From Alligator mississippiensis (lineage: Eukaryota > Chordata > Crocodylia > Alligatoridae), in the NCBI RefSeq assembly GCF_030867095.1, contig NC_081824.1, forward strand, positions 173,050,933 through 173,114,932: a stretch of 64,000 nucleotides of DNA. Reading direction: 5' to 3'. Numbering within the stretch: the stretch's first letter is position 1; each line of letters starts with the position of its first letter. Both the position numbers and the translations under genes were made by a program. Below are positions 13,386 through 25,769 of the stretch, in pieces. The notes beneath the pieces were generated by a model that was given only the letters and a program-made list of their open reading frames with translations, was not told where the DNA came from and made no database searches.

Positions 13386-13693
13386 CACTGATTCTCAACC
13401 AAAGTGCTGAGAGATCCTTTTAAGGGTGCCATAGCATGCTGCAAATATATTAGCACTGTGCAAATACCAACACGCGATTCGCAAGATAAAACCCGGGATT
13501 TCAAACAAGAATCCATCTCATCAAAATCATTCTGACCTGTTGTCTTTCTGAATTCTTTGCAAAAGAAGAATCACTTTATTACTTTCCCATAGTAAAAACA
13601 AACAGTGAAAGCTAAGAGCTGGCATTTTCTGAGCAGTGGTGTCTTGAGTCTAACAAGGGGGTACCTGGAGTCTAAAATGGTTGAGAACCATTG
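13386..13693. mobile_element. hAT-type MITE, MER5-like termini
   Basis: The left end CACTGATTCTCAACC and right end GGTTGAGAACCATTG are inverted and resemble the hAT-Charlie end CAGTGGTTCTCAACC. Flanking 8-mers CAGGAGAT and CATTAAAT agree at 5 of 8 bases, as expected for an old insertion. No transposase frame. Confidence 0.6.
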
Positions 13694-13699
13694 CATTAA

Positions 13700-15335
13700 A
13701 TTGTGAACTGCCAAACGTCCATGTGCCACAAAAGACTCATGTGGCTTGGCAGCTAGAAGGATGTACTAGGGGCCTTGAAGCATTTCAGATTTTCACTAGT
13801 AAGTGTGCTTTGCCCTCCTGCAGTTTTTTAGTGTGTCCTTGTGTTTATGACAATGCTGTATGCCCCTTTAGCAATCCTATCATTCTAGTACAAAGGAGGG
13901 AAATAGGCTGAGGTACATTTCCTTCTCAACCCCTGCAGCAGTCACCTTCTGGCCTGAATTATGAAGTTCCCTTGTCTTCTGCGCACACCTTTTAGGGCTG
14001 GTCATGAAATGATTAAGCCAACTGTTGCAGTGATGTGGAAAGACTATGAACATGAAAGCCAGAAAGTGAAACAGAGGGTAAACCAATGGGGAAAACAACC
14101 TAGTGGAAGTGGTGAGAAGCAAAAAGCTTGTTTCCCATTCCTTTGCTAACAATGAGTTCAGTCCTGTTAGTACCAAGAGGGCATATATTTTCATTTAAAA
14201 TGGTTGACCTGGAAGTGTTTCTAACATAGATTAGCAAATTCAACTGTACAATGAGCTGCAGTTAAATGGCTTTGGCCATCAAGAGGCACAGTCTATGGAT
14301 ATAGGAACTAAAGGAAACCCTTGGCTAGATTAGATAGGAGATGGAGATCAGGAATGCAGCAAGGGCCTGTAAATTACATTGTAGAAATTTTTCCTGATTG
14401 CACTACAAACATGTGTCAGCCAAAGATTTATAGGTAACGAATCCACAGGGGAACAAGAACTTAGACTGGTCTGAGGTCTATGAGAGCAAAGCATTTTTTA
14501 ATATACTCCTTGCACACCAGTTCTATTAGAGCTAGTTTGTGATCTTTGAGTAATGTATTTGAGCAAAGCTCAGCCTTCCAAAGAGCTGTACCACTAACAC
14601 TGCTCAACTGAAGACACAGAGGACTTTTTCACTCAGGCTCGGCATTGAATTCAGAGGGGGGAAAATATTTTGCAGGAGGCGGCAATGACACTGCAAGCTT
14701 TGTTGCCGCTGCTGATGGCTCAATGGGCGTGCTCTCTTCTCCTTTCCAACCAGCTGGGTTTAATTTTAGAAACACAGTGCTATCTTGGGGCATCTTTTTC
14801 CATGGAATGCAAGTCTTTAAGTAAATAAATAACAGCTTTGTCGAGGTGGAATGGCTGCCCAAAACCACACTGCAAAACACGCAGCAGCAAGTCAAGCCCA
14901 GCCTTGCTTGCATGTGGAACCACTTTGTGGAGATACAGTGGCTGCATTGCTTCCCTCTCCTTTCATGATTCCCCTCCCTCCCCATCCATACATACTCCCA
15001 AGTATTCATTAAGTCTAAATAAATAAAAATACCTTGAAACAGAGGAAAAGTGAGGTGAAACCTTTCAGCTGCATCCATTCAGCTGGAGTTCTTCCAGGGA
15101 AGTTTTGAAAATCCTTGGCTTACCTGATCTCCCTGGAGCTGGCTTAGTGTTACTGCTACTGCCTTTGCTGTGTCTAAGATCTTAGCATCATGAGGTGGCA
15201 TCCCCAGTCAATCCAGAACCAGCCAAGGGACTAGCTGGCTTAGTTCGTGAGGGCTTTCAGGACCTTAACTCTGTCCTCTGCTTTGTTTGGGTTTAGTATA
15301 TTGAACATGCCTGTTAAGGCCTCTGTGCAATGCTA
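13700..15335. other. intergenic, nothing recognised
   Basis: The 149-codon minus-strand frame 14629-15078 and the 104-codon frame 13880-14194 have no recognisable domain and no splice context. I do not call a gene here. Confidence 0.45.
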
Positions 15336-15440
15336 ATCATAGAAATCATATAGTCGAACCCCCTGCCTGAGGCAGGATCATCCCTAACCAAACCATCCTA
15401 TATAAGTCATAATCTAACCTCTTAGTAAAACAACCACCAA
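15336..15440 (-). mobile_element. CR1 3'-end fragment
   Basis: Read on the minus strand it gives the typical CR1 tail: GATGATCCTGCCTCAGGCAG, then GGGGTTCGACTATATGATTT and CTATGATT. Confidence 0.7.
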
Positions 15441-17410
15441 CCCTGATGCAATGCAAGACAAAGCACCCTGGCCTGCCACAGGTAAAGCAGAACCACTGCA
15501 GCCAATGTCCTGCTTCTGTAAAAGGTTGTTAATATGCACATGAGATCTCAAGCAGAGGGCCATGCTATGGCTACAAAGAAAGGCAAACCCCCACACAGTA
15601 TGTACCCATATGACATGGGGTAAAATGCCTTCTTGATGCCAAATACAGTAATCGACCTAACCCTGAGCAGAGTGGTAAGACCCTCTAGCCAGGAGCCTCC
15701 AGCTTTAAGTCCCAGCAGGAACACTGGCACTCCCCAGTCAAAGTCCTCAGCCTTGGCAGCAGCCAACATCCAATGCCTCTGAGGAAAGCTTAAAAAGTCA
15801 CAAACAAACAAAATACACACCCCACACGCGTGTTGCAGAAAAGGGGGCTGGAATTCCCTCCCAGCCCCGTGTGTCAACCAACAAAATTAGAAAGTAGAAA
15901 AATTGCATTTGGCCTCTTCACCTGGCCCAGGAGCCAAATTCTGGAGCAAAAAGTTAAGTTTCTTTAGTAACTCCAGCTGCAAGAGGTCAATAGGTCAAGT
16001 GAATTGCTGAACCTGTGCAGGTAGTTTTGAGGCTCTGAGTCAGAGACACGCAGAAACCTCCACCTTGAATGCCCTGCAAACAAGCCTAGGACTTTCAATT
16101 TTGGATCTATTTGCTTGGTTGCTTCATCTGATCTTATGTAGTTAAATAACCAAGGGGCTCTGGAGTGGAGGGTAAATAGGTAAATCTGCAGTGGCCCTTG
16201 GGGTTAGATCAGGGCTACATTTTGGTCAGACTCCACTTGTAATAAAATGCTACAAACTCATGCCTGGAGCATAGTAACCTTGTGGCTCTTGGGAACAGCA
16301 GAGAGGCTTGATCAGAGCTACTCCTTACCTAATATCTGATCTTTATTGGATTAATCAGCCTCTTCATACTGACCACTGGGTGCAATAAAGCACTGAAGCT
16401 AAGATAAACCATAGATCCTTTTCTTCCCACTTTCCTCCATGTGGGGCTGTGGCAGATGGCCACTCATTACTCAGGCTTTAGGCCACAAAGCTAGAAGATT
16501 CAGGACAAAGGACAGCAACTTGTTCTATCATCCAAATATTTGCCCAGAACGTGGCCTGGACCTATGGATTTTCATCCTGTGGTTTAGTGTCCTCAAAGAA
16601 CACCCCCCTAACATATGAAGGGTAGAGAGAAAAGGAAAATCTGCTGGCTATTCAGTTCACTCTTACTATATGTGTGATCCTGGCTTGCACTACTGCCACT
16701 TGGGATGCATCAGCATGGCTGAGTTGGACTGAGACCTCATTTGCTTCTGTGTACCTACAGTTTTCCAAATAACAATTCCCATCCTCTATCAAACACTAGG
16801 TGGGAGTGGCAGTTCCCAGAAACACCATTAAACCCTAAGAGGTGGGTAGACCAGGTATAAAAATGGTAGCGTGGTCCAGCTGTAGAAACAAAAGTGTCCT
16901 CAGTGACTTCTACCAATGTCCGTGGGTTTAGGGCTTAAAGAGTATCATGTCAAAAGCTATCCCTAAAGCAGCCAGGCTGCTTGAAGGGTCTTTATCCCAG
17001 CCTTCATTTAGTATAGACTAAGATTTCAAACTAATGTCTGAGATGCCTTTGAAAACACATCTCTACTCTTTGCCTTCTTATACAGTAGGGCCACTCCAAC
17101 CTTGTAGGACAGGGTTTTGTAACCTCCGGTCTGTGGGTCTGATCAAGCCAATGGAGTTTTTAGATACAGCCTACAGAGCTTTGACTTTGGCAGCAGGGGC
17201 TCTGCCCATAGCATGCTGCAGCAAACATCAGAGGCTTTGGTGGAGGGGAAGCTCTGTCTACTCCATGGCATAGCTAGGTGGCAGGGAGAAGCAGCAGAGG
17301 AAGCCAGGTCCTAGTGCCAGGCTGCCTTAGACCTGAGCTCAGCATCTGGTCCCTACTCAGAAAACATTGCTGGCCTCTATTATAAGGCAGTAAGAAGTCT
17401 TTTTGTCTAT
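15441..17410. other. intergenic, nothing recognised
   Basis: About 2 kb with no convincing exon or bounded repeat. Short open frames at 15414-15877 (minus) and 17034-17273 (plus) are unsupported. Confidence 0.45.
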
Positions 17411-19183
17411 ATTCATAGATGTTGGGGTTGGAAGTGACCTCAGTAGATCATCAAGTCTGATCCCCTGCCATGGGCAGAAAAGAGCACTAGGGTTACATGA
17501 CCCCAGTCAGGTGCTTGTCTAGCCTCCCTTGGAAGCCCATTCCAGATTCTGGCAACCCTTACTATAAGGTAGTTCTTCCTGATGTCTAACCTAAATCTGT
17601 TCTCCATCAGTTTGTGGCCATTGTTCCTAGTTGCTCCAAGGGGTGCCCTGTTAAACAGAGCATCTCCTACTCCTTGTTGCCCCAGCCCGATGAATTTGTA
17701 GGCAGCCACAAGATAATCTCTCAGCCTTCTCTTGCATAGGCCGAAGAGATCCAGGGCCCTCAGTCTCTCCTCATAGGGCCTTGCCTGCAGGCCCCTAACC
17801 ATATGAGTGGCCCTCCTCTGAACCCTCTCAAGGTTGTCCACATCCCTCTTGAAGTACAGCACCCAAAACTGGATGCAGTACTCCAACTATGGCCTGACCA
17901 ATGCCTCATAGAGGGGAAGTATCACCTCCCTGGACCTGTTTGTCATGCACCTGCTAATGCATGATAAAGTGTGGTTAGCTTTACTGATCACTTTTGTCAC
18001 ATTGACAACTCATGTTGATCTTGGTGTTGACTATGACTCCGAGATCCTTTTCCACTACTGTGCTGCTGAGAAGGTCATCCCTTCCCTGAGGAGGTCAGCC
18101 TGTAAGTGCGTTGATGATTCCTTCTCCCTCAATGCAGCACTTTGTACTTGTCTTCGTTGAACTGCACCCATTTCTGTTCTGCCCATTTATCCAACCTGTC
18201 CAGACTTGCCTGGATTTGTTCCCTATCCTCTACTGTATTAATTTTACCCCATAATTTGGTATTGTCTGTGAATTTGGACCGAGTACTCTCCATGTCCTCG
18301 TCCAAGTCACTGAGGAAGACACTGAACAGCACAGGTCCATGGACTGAGCCTTGTGGGACTCCATTGTCCACACCTTTCCAGGTTGATACCGACCCATTCA
18401 CCACCACTCTCTGGGTGAACTCCTAAGCCAATTTTCCACACACCTGATGGTGTAATCATTTATGTCACTGCTGCTCAGTTTATTGATGAGAATAGGATGA
18501 GATACCGTATCAAAGGCCTTCTTAAAATCCAAGCAAATGACATCTACCTCGACTCCTGCATCTATGCATTTTGTGACCTGGTCATAAAAAGAAACAAGGT
18601 TAGTCAGGCAGGATCTACCTGCTATGAACTCATGCTGGTTACCTTTCAGCATTATTTTTCCTGCTGGACTCCCACAAATGTGATCCTTAAACATTTTTTT
18701 CAAAGGTTTTCCCAAGGATAGAGATAAGACCTAACTGGTCTATAGTTACCTGGATCCTCCTCCCTCCCCTTCTTGAAAATAGGGACCACATTGGCCTTTT
18801 TCCAGTCCTCTGGGACCTGACCTGAGCACCATGAGTGCTCAAACAGCCATGCCAGTGTCTCTGCTATGACACTGGCCAATTCCTTCAGCACCCTTGGATG
18901 AAGATCATCCAGACCTGCTGACTTAAACACATCCAGTCCTTCCAAATGCCTCTTCACCAAGCTGGCACTAACAGTTGATGGGCTGGTGTCCCATTTGTGC
19001 CTGTCTGTGATTCAATTGGGAGATTTGTCTCGAACCATGTTCAGGAATACAGAAGCAAAAAACTCATTGAACTCAGCCCTGTCCCACGTATCTGTCACAA
19101 ATTGCCCTAGTTTGCCCTGAAGGGGTCCTATGCTACCCTGCACCTTCTTTTTACTCCCTATGTACCTGAAGGACTTTGTTGTT
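17411..19183 (-). mobile_element. CR1 LINE, 5'-truncated, inactive
   Basis: Minus-strand copy with the CR1 tail at 17411-17470 (ATTCATAGATGTTGGGGTTG as seen on the plus strand). RT-coding pieces run from about 19180 to 17440. Successive frames cover the '[17 protein letters not shown]' block, the '[18 protein letters not shown]' block, 'GVPQGSV', the catalytic segment (here FTDNTKLWG) and the C-terminal 'NLERVQRRAT' domain. Several frameshifts, and the catalytic Asp-Asp is altered. Confidence 0.92.
17440..18960 (-). pseudogene. CR1 ORF2 reverse transcriptase remnant
   Basis: Broken over at least four frames (18700-18960, 18398-18715, 18129-18407, 17440-17886). The RT active-site motif reads FTDN instead of FADD/FVDD, so the product would be inactive even without the frameshifts. 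Confidence 0.85.
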
Positions 19184-19919
19184 GATGTTGTTACAGCTTA
19201 GCTGTAGTATCCTGACTGAAGACAAGACTAAGAGTGCCAGCTGCCTCTTGACTTTGCTGGTAGCTTATCTTGTCCTGATAGCCTTGGCTGTGTGCCAGTG
19301 GAAGGGACCTCGTGTCTGACCTTTCTGCCTATGGTTGGCTTTGGGGCTTGTGGTCTCTGCATACAACATTGTGTTTTCCTCTTCATCTCCTGCCTGCTCC
19401 CTTTGTCAATGTAAAGCATCTGGCTTACACTGAGGCATATTTTGTAAGCTGTAGTGAGATCTCCACAGGCCCCTCGTCTCTTTCCCAGTGGGACTAAGTC
19501 AGTACTGCCCCGTGTCTCTGTAAACCCAGGTTCATGGAGGCCTCGGCAGCTGCTTGTCTTTTCCACTGAACCCAATTAAGATTCCACTTTGGCAGAATGG
19601 GACCTCTCAAATTGCCAGCTGCAATAGGAGAAACTCAACTTCAAGGGCAGCGGAAATTACTTCCTTTGCTCATCTCTGCTTATTTCTTTCTTCACTGAGG
19701 ATGGCCCCAGGAACTGATGCACAAAAGCCAAATGAGCCATATACAACTGCAAGTTTTGTATCCAGCATCAGACCTAGGACGAGGAAGTGCAGCTCACTAT
19801 ATTTCCAAGACTGTGGGTGGTAGGAGAGGTTGGAGTTGGGTGTGGACAAGAAGTGATGCTTACATTATGATTTGTATTGTGGTGGGAGAAACCTCCCTAA
19901 GGTCTGTTGTCTAGCTGTA
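19184..19919. other. intergenic, nothing recognised
   Basis: No domain is recognisable in the overlapping short frames on both strands (for example 19228-19575, minus). Confidence 0.4.
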
Positions 19920-19921
19920 AT

Positions 19922-20535
19922 TTGATTGACAGACAACGCGGGTAAAGAAAGACAGCTGTTTATTTGCTCGAGCAAAGACCATAAAGCCAGCAAAAGGCAA
20001 AATGGCCCCCCCTCAAGGGTGAGGCGATCTTTTATACTTCTTATAACAAAGCAAGACTATATGGTTAACAAAAAGCAATACTTGGGGCGGTGCTCTACAA
20101 ATCTTTGTAACAGCATATTTCTATTAAGCTGAACTAGCACTTTTTAAAAGCTAAAAGTTAAGTAACAGTAACATTATGTTAGCAAAACCTTACACAGTAG
20201 AAGATACTTCTCAAGGACACAACCAGTAAGCTCAAAACAATGGTTTCTCTGTCTTATCTTACTTCTTGCTGTAGCTGATTTTTTTTAGCACACAGACACA
20301 GATTCACTTTTTAACTCAGAAAATGCTTGTTGCAGTTAAAATGATTACTTGACACAAGCAAAGGCCTAGCTATCATTCTGCCTTGTGGTCAGCTGCATTA
20401 CTAGGCCACAGGTCATGCCTTGTATTCAGCTGTAAAGCTAATACTTCTTAAAAATCCAAATTATTGTAAACCTAACAGTATGCTTTCAGAAAACTATTCT
20501 ATTTTAGGGTAATGACAAACCTGCGGACTACAGTA
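19922..20535 (-). mobile_element. possible solo LTR of an endogenous retrovirus-like element
   Basis: On the minus strand the segment has an LTR-like order. An AT-rich U3-like part (from about 20535) is followed by a CTCGAGCAAATAAACAGCTG segment with an AATAAA, then a short GC-containing U5-like end near 19925-19960. I could not fix TG/CA borders or a target-site duplication, and there is no viral coding sequence nearby. Tentative. Confidence 0.3.
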
Positions 20536-21124
20536 TCCAGATGGACTCAAGCATTCAGCAAGCACACTAAGCATGCCTTATATATTTAAAGGAAGTGACA
20601 GTAATGCAATGTTAAGGCTGCCCAGATGCAATCACATTTTCCCAAACACAAGCACACAGAGAGAACAAAAAATTACCTGCTAGATCTTCAGCTGGTGTAA
20701 GTCTGAACAGCATTATTGACTTCAGCAGAGCCATCCCACAAGCAGGCCTACAACACTTTTAATGTAGCAGTATTGCATGTGCTGTCGCATGTAATGATAA
20801 TATGTGCTTTTCCAAACATAAAGACAAATTAGCACCTCTGCTTGCCACCCACATCAACCGTAATCATCTTGGCTTTTACTGGCTTTGTGCTCTTTTTAGC
20901 CAAGTATACTGGAAATTACACTAACATGTTTTGAATGAAATTCCCATTTTCAACTATAAGCATATTAAGAAGAAAAAAATGTGTAGCATGGTAGTATGTG
21001 TTAAGAATGTAGACACAAGCTGTGCATCTGGGGTTTAATAGGGCTTAGAATTTGAGAATAACTAGCTTTTGGTTTCCTTTAAATTTTGTACCAAGTGTCA
21101 CAGACAAATGGCACCTCTGCTACC

Positions 21125-21298
21125 CAGTAGCATAACTAAGGGAGAGTGACTGGGGCAGCAGCCCCAGGTACTCACTTGGGGTAGGGAACACAAAAATAGC
21201 AGTCATTTGGCCATGCCAGCACTGCCAGCAGCCTGTCAACTGCCATTGCCCCATGCACTGTTACTTCCATGGGTGCACAGCTGCCTGGTATGCTTCTG
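21125..21298. mobile_element. possible short hAT-type MITE
   Basis: Left end CAGTAGCATAACTA and inverted right end (reverse complement CAGAAGCATACCAG) resemble each other. Flanking 8-mers match only 4 of 8. Low certainty. Confidence 0.35.
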
Positions 21299-21309
21299 TT
21301 AGTAACACT

Positions 21310-22715
21310 GACTAGTTCTACTGAAGGGGAGGAAGGAGGACCCGGGCAACTATAGGCCAGTCAGTCTCACCTCCATCCTTGGCAAAGTCTTTAAAAAAAT
21401 TATCAAGGCTCACATATGCGAGAGCCCGGCAGGACAAATTATGCTGAGGGGAAACCAGCACGGGTTCATAGCAGGCAGATTGTGCCTGACTAATCTAGTC
21501 TCTTTTTATGACCAGGTTACGAAACGCCTGGACACAGGAGGAGGGGTGGATGTCATATACTTAGACTTCAGGAAGGCCTTCGATACGGTATCCCACCCCA
21601 TACTGGTGAACAAGTTAAGAGGCTGTGACTTGGATGACTACACAGTCCGGTGGGTGGAGAATTGGCTGTAGGGTCGCACCCAGAGAGTCGTGGTGGATGG
21701 GTCGGTTTCGATCTGGAATGGTGTGGGCAGTGGGGTCCCGCAGGGCTTGGTCCTTGGACTGATACTCTTTAATGTCTTCATCAGGGACTTGGACGAGGGA
21801 GTGAAGTGTACTCTGTCCAAGTTTGTGGATGACACAAAGCTATGGGGAGAAGTGGACACGCCGGAAGGCAGGGAACAGCTGCAGGCAGACCTGGACAGGT
21901 TGGACAAGTGGGCAGAAAACAACAGGATGCAGTTCAACAAGGAGAAATGCAAAGTGCTGCACCTAGGGAGGAAAAATGTCCGGCACACCTACAGCCTAGG
22001 GAATGACCTGCTGGGTGGCACGGAAGTGGAAAGGGACCTTGGAGTCCTAGTGGACTCCAAGATGAACACAAGTCGGCAGTGTGACGAAGCCATCAGAAAA
22101 GCCAATGGCATTTTATCATGCATCAGCAGATGCATGACGAATAGATCCAAAGAGGTGATACTTCCCCTCTATCGGGTGCTGGTCAGACCGCAGTTGGAGT
22201 ACTGCATGCAATTCTGGGCACCGCAATTCAAGAAGGATGCGGATAACCTGGAGAGGGTCCAGAGAAGGGCCACTCGTATGGTCAAGGGCTTGCAGACCAA
22301 GCCCTACGAGGAGAGACTAGAGAAACTGGACCTTTTCAGCCTCCGCAAGAGAAGGTTGAGAGGCGACCTTGTGGCTGCCTATAAGTTCATCACGGGGGCA
22401 CAGAAGGGAATTGGTGAGGTTTTATTCACTAAGGCGCCCCCGGGGGTTACAAGAAACAATGGCCACAAGCTAGCAGAGAGCAGATTTAGACTGGACATTA
22501 GGAAGAACTTCTTCACAGTTCGAGTGGCCAAGGTCTGGAACGGGCTCCCAAGGGAGGTGGTGCTCTCCCCTACCCTGGGGGTCTTCAAGAGGAGGTTAGA
22601 TAAGCATTTAGCTGGGGTCATCTAGACCCAGCACTCTTTCCTGCTTATGCAGGGGGTCGGACTCGATGATCTATTGAGGTCCCTTCCGACCCTAACATCT
22701 ATGAATCTATGAACT
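21310..22715 (+). mobile_element. CR1 LINE, 5'-truncated, fairly young
   Basis: Plus-strand copy starting within the RT domain ('GNYRPVSLTSILGK') and ending in the CR1 tail GGTCGGACTCGATGATCTAT, then ACATCTATGAATCTATGAAC. The terminal octamer-like repeat (TCTATGAA) is retained. Low divergence and a near-open frame indicate one of the youngest copies here. Confidence 0.94.
21441..22625 (+). pseudogene. CR1 ORF2 (RT), single in-frame stop
   Basis: One reading frame runs from before 21441 to 22625 with a single TAG at 21669-21671, after VENWL, where sister copies read through with an Arg or Cys codon. It keeps the YLDFRKAFDTVSHP motif, GVPQG and an intact FVDDTKLWG active site, then NLERVQRRATRM and the C-terminal FKRRLDKHL. 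It lacks the endonuclease because of 5' truncation. Confidence 0.88.
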
Positions 22716-22734
22716 TATGAAACTATTTGTAAAA

Positions 22735-22865
22735 ATGAATAAATTTAAGCTTCACAACAGCCTTATGAAGTAGGGATTATCCCCATGTAACCCAGAAGCT
22801 AATTGACTTATCTAAGGTCACATAGAGTGTGACTGTAGAGCCAGGATGTGAAATCCCCCATTGTT
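22735..22865 (+). repeat. MIR/MIR3-like SINE fragment
   Basis: CACAACAGCCTTATGAAGTA, then GGGATTATCCCCATG and AAGGTCACATAGAG with a closing GAGCCAGGATGTGAA follow the order of the conserved MIR 3' portion. Confidence 0.65.
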
Positions 22866-22889
22866 CATCTCTCCACTCCACTGCTGTTC

Positions 22890-23310
22890 TCCGAAGGGTC
22901 TAGAGGAGATCAACAAAAATAATTTAAGGGCTAGAAAACAAGATATAGGAAGAGAAAAAAGTTGGAAAAATTGGAACTAGTCAGGTTAGAGAAGAGAATA
23001 CTGGGAGAGTGGGCATTAATACATATTTGAATACCACATCAAATATTCTCTGAGACTACAGAAAAAAGAAATGAGCTTAATTGGCTGCAAAAGAGATTTA
23101 CATTGGATACTGGGAAGTACGTTTCAGTGCTGGGGATGGTTAAGCAGTGAAGCAGATTACCTAGAGAAGCTGTGGAATCTGTCATTGCAAGTTCTTAAGC
23201 ATAGGTTAGGCATAGGCAAGCATTTGTCTAGGATGATCCTGCCTTGAGCGGGGGATTAGGCTAGATGATCTCTGAGGTCCCTTCCAGCCTATTTTTCTAT
23301 GATTTACACA
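22890..23310 (+). mobile_element. older CR1 3' fragment
   Basis: Starts near CTAGAGGAGATCAACAAAAA and ends with GGCTAGATGATCTCTGAGGT then CCCTTCCAGCC and TTCTATGATT, a typical CR1 tail. It lies directly downstream of the younger CR1 and the MIR fragment. Confidence 0.8.
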
Positions 23311-25032
23311 AGTTAAATATACCTGTTGCTACCAGTTCTCCAGAGTACCAGTAGGTGATACTCTTTCTTAATCTAAACTGTGTACACTTGCCAGTAGATT
23401 TGTTGTACTATTTTGTACAACGTGGTCCTCCAGGTACCTGATGGAAAGATGAGTCGGATGTGGACCTGATATGCTTCTTAGCCTGTTTCAACCAGCAATT
23501 GCTCTAACCATTTTTAAGTTCACTGAAACTTTAGGTTTCTCTTAGAACCAAGTTGTAGTAAAAGAAGTGAAGTGAGTTGTGTTTCTATTTGACTAATTAG
23601 CAGTCCTACTTCCTGGCCAATGCACACAGAAATGTACAGTCCTTTAAAAACTATCACAGGCCCACATAACTTCACTAAGACATAATGGTAGCTGAAACTC
23701 TTTGAAGGGTAAATATAGGTGAACAACGTGATTCTGCTTAGATTCTGCAGGTCTTAATTGGAATTACTATATAGTGGTGGGGACGGGGACAGAACTTCAT
23801 ACTATATAGTATAAAACAAAAGAGGTTTATGAAAGCAATTGGTACTTTTTGGGGGTGCCTAGTTTGTGCTGTCTTCATCAGGTCCTTGTTAAAATGTGTT
23901 GCAGGTTAAGGCACCTATGCACACTGGAACGCTTGGCCAATTATTTATATTGCTAAAGCCCAACATAAAGCAGGACTGGACAGCTGTAGCTGTGATGGGC
24001 AGGGAATAAGCAAGAAACAAAGTTTGTTTGGTAATCTCTTATTGGACCAATCCTTTTGGTGTTCTTAAAAGGTTGTCTAACATCTTTCCCATCCATCTTC
24101 TCCCATCTTTTAATCCAATAAAAGATATTAGAAAACCAATCTTCCCTCTCACTGACCCTCAAAGGTATTTGGCTTTGTTTCTCATTGACTTCCTCTCATG
24201 ATCCGGGCCTAAGTTTCCACATCTCAGTCCAGTAGGAGAATGGGGCAAGGTGGTTACCAGAAGACAAAGGCTAAACAAGCAATGGCAGACAGCATGAGAG
24301 AGAGACATTTTGGGGGGGAACCGAGGCAGGGAAAACTAAGAAATGTATTACGGTGGGTAAAGAAAGCAATGCCACAAACATTTCCCCCATTTCTTGTGTC
24401 CACGGAAGCAGGGGTTATGAGAATAGCTGTGAAGTGCATTATTTACCTCTAAGATCAAATTAAATGATGTATTAATGGTCTGATGAGATCTATGAGCATT
24501 GTTGAGATATAAGAAAGTCAGATTCCTTGGATATCTATCAGGGTTGGTATGACCCTTTTAGAGTAGGGTTACAGTTTGAGGGCTTGGGATATGTGGCTAT
24601 GCCTATTTGGCAGGCTTTCAAAAATGGGGACCCAGAGGAGGATATCAGAAAGGGAAGATAAAAGGTTTCATTCCAGGTCCCCAGAACTGGAGTAGCTCAG
24701 TCCTGTGCACTCCATAGTTTCTGCAAGACCTCTTGGTTGTATAATGCCATCTGTGAGGGTTCTGCTGTCTTTGTGCAAGCACTAGGCTCTTTTCTTTAGT
24801 TGATGTAGCTTTGGCATCATGCTGTTAGTGCATCCCTTTGTCAGTGTGCATCTCCAGTTTGTCAAAATGAGGTTTTTCTAGCAGTGTTTCAATGTAGGAT
24901 TTTGTACATCCTGAAACATCATCAGTACTTGTGTCAGTGGGACAACCACCTGTATCTCCCCAATCCTGCATGTTGATTCTAAGCTCTGGCTAGTCCTTTC
25001 TATGGCCTCTGGCAGAGAATGGATGAGGCTTC
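23311..25032. other. intergenic, nothing recognised
   Basis: About 1.7 kb with no recognised exon, RNA gene or bounded element. Confidence 0.4.
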
Positions 25033-25040
25033 TTGGATAT

Positions 25041-25769
25041 TAGGGCTTCGGGAAGCTTTGGTTACTGATTCGATTTAGCTCAATTAGGTGGCTGAATCTC
25101 TGAATCCAAATCGAATCGGGAGACCCTTTAATCTCTCCAAATCAAACTGGAACCCTCCGAATTGATCTGGAGAGATTCGATTATTCGGACATAGGCACAG
25201 CTTTAAATGTTTCTACATACCCCGAGGTACCAGGTGGCTCATGAACGCTGAGATGCTGGGGTGGATGGAGCGTCCCATGGGAGTGCGGGGGGGGGGGGGG
25301 GTCCCCAGTGCGCTCGACGGTGGACCCAGAAGTGGACCAGAAGCACTTCTGGTCCACTTCTGGGTCCACCGTGGAGTGCGCAGGGGATCCTCCTCCCAGC
25401 TTGGCGACTGGTGCCTCCTGGGTTTGGGGGGGGCACCCTGGGTTCCCCTGCGGCCAATCACTGAGCCAAGGGGAAACAGCGGGGGGGGGGGGAGTGTCCC
25501 CCATGTGCTCAGCAGTAGACCAGAACACTGTGAGACACTCCATCTGCCCCACCATCTCAGCGTTCATGAGCTGCATCTGGTACCTCAAGGTATGTAGAAA
25601 AAACGTTTAAAGCTGTGTCTTCAGAGAATTAGTGATTCAGCCATAACAGCATCGAATCTTCAGATTCAGCCAAATCGAATCGGGACAGTGATCTTAATCA
25701 AAAAATTTAATCGCTGTCCCCAATTTGGGCCAAATCTGAATTGAATATGGTCCGTTTCACACGTCCCTA
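25041..25769. mobile_element. hAT-type foldback element with 8-bp target duplication
   Basis: 729 bp. It begins TAGGGCTTCGGG and ends CACGTCCCTA, with flanking 8-mers TTGGATAT (25033-25040) and TTAGATAT (25770-25777) matching at 7 of 8. Long imperfect inverted arms surround the centre: 25196-25270 pairs with 25545-25615, for example CTACATACCCCGAGGTACCA against TGGTACCTCAAGGTATGTAG. A 26-bp perfect palindrome (25318-25343 with 25346-25371) sits inside. G-runs occur at about 25287-25301 and 25481-25491. No transposase; non-autonomous. Confidence 0.85.

Noticed and set aside
14629..15078. 149-codon minus-strand frame
   Set aside because: No family resemblance, no promoter or splice context, and composition like the surrounding non-coding DNA.
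25181..25610. Overlapping open frames on both strands
   Set aside because: They come from the inverted arms of the hAT foldback element; similar peptides on both strands are a consequence of the palindrome.
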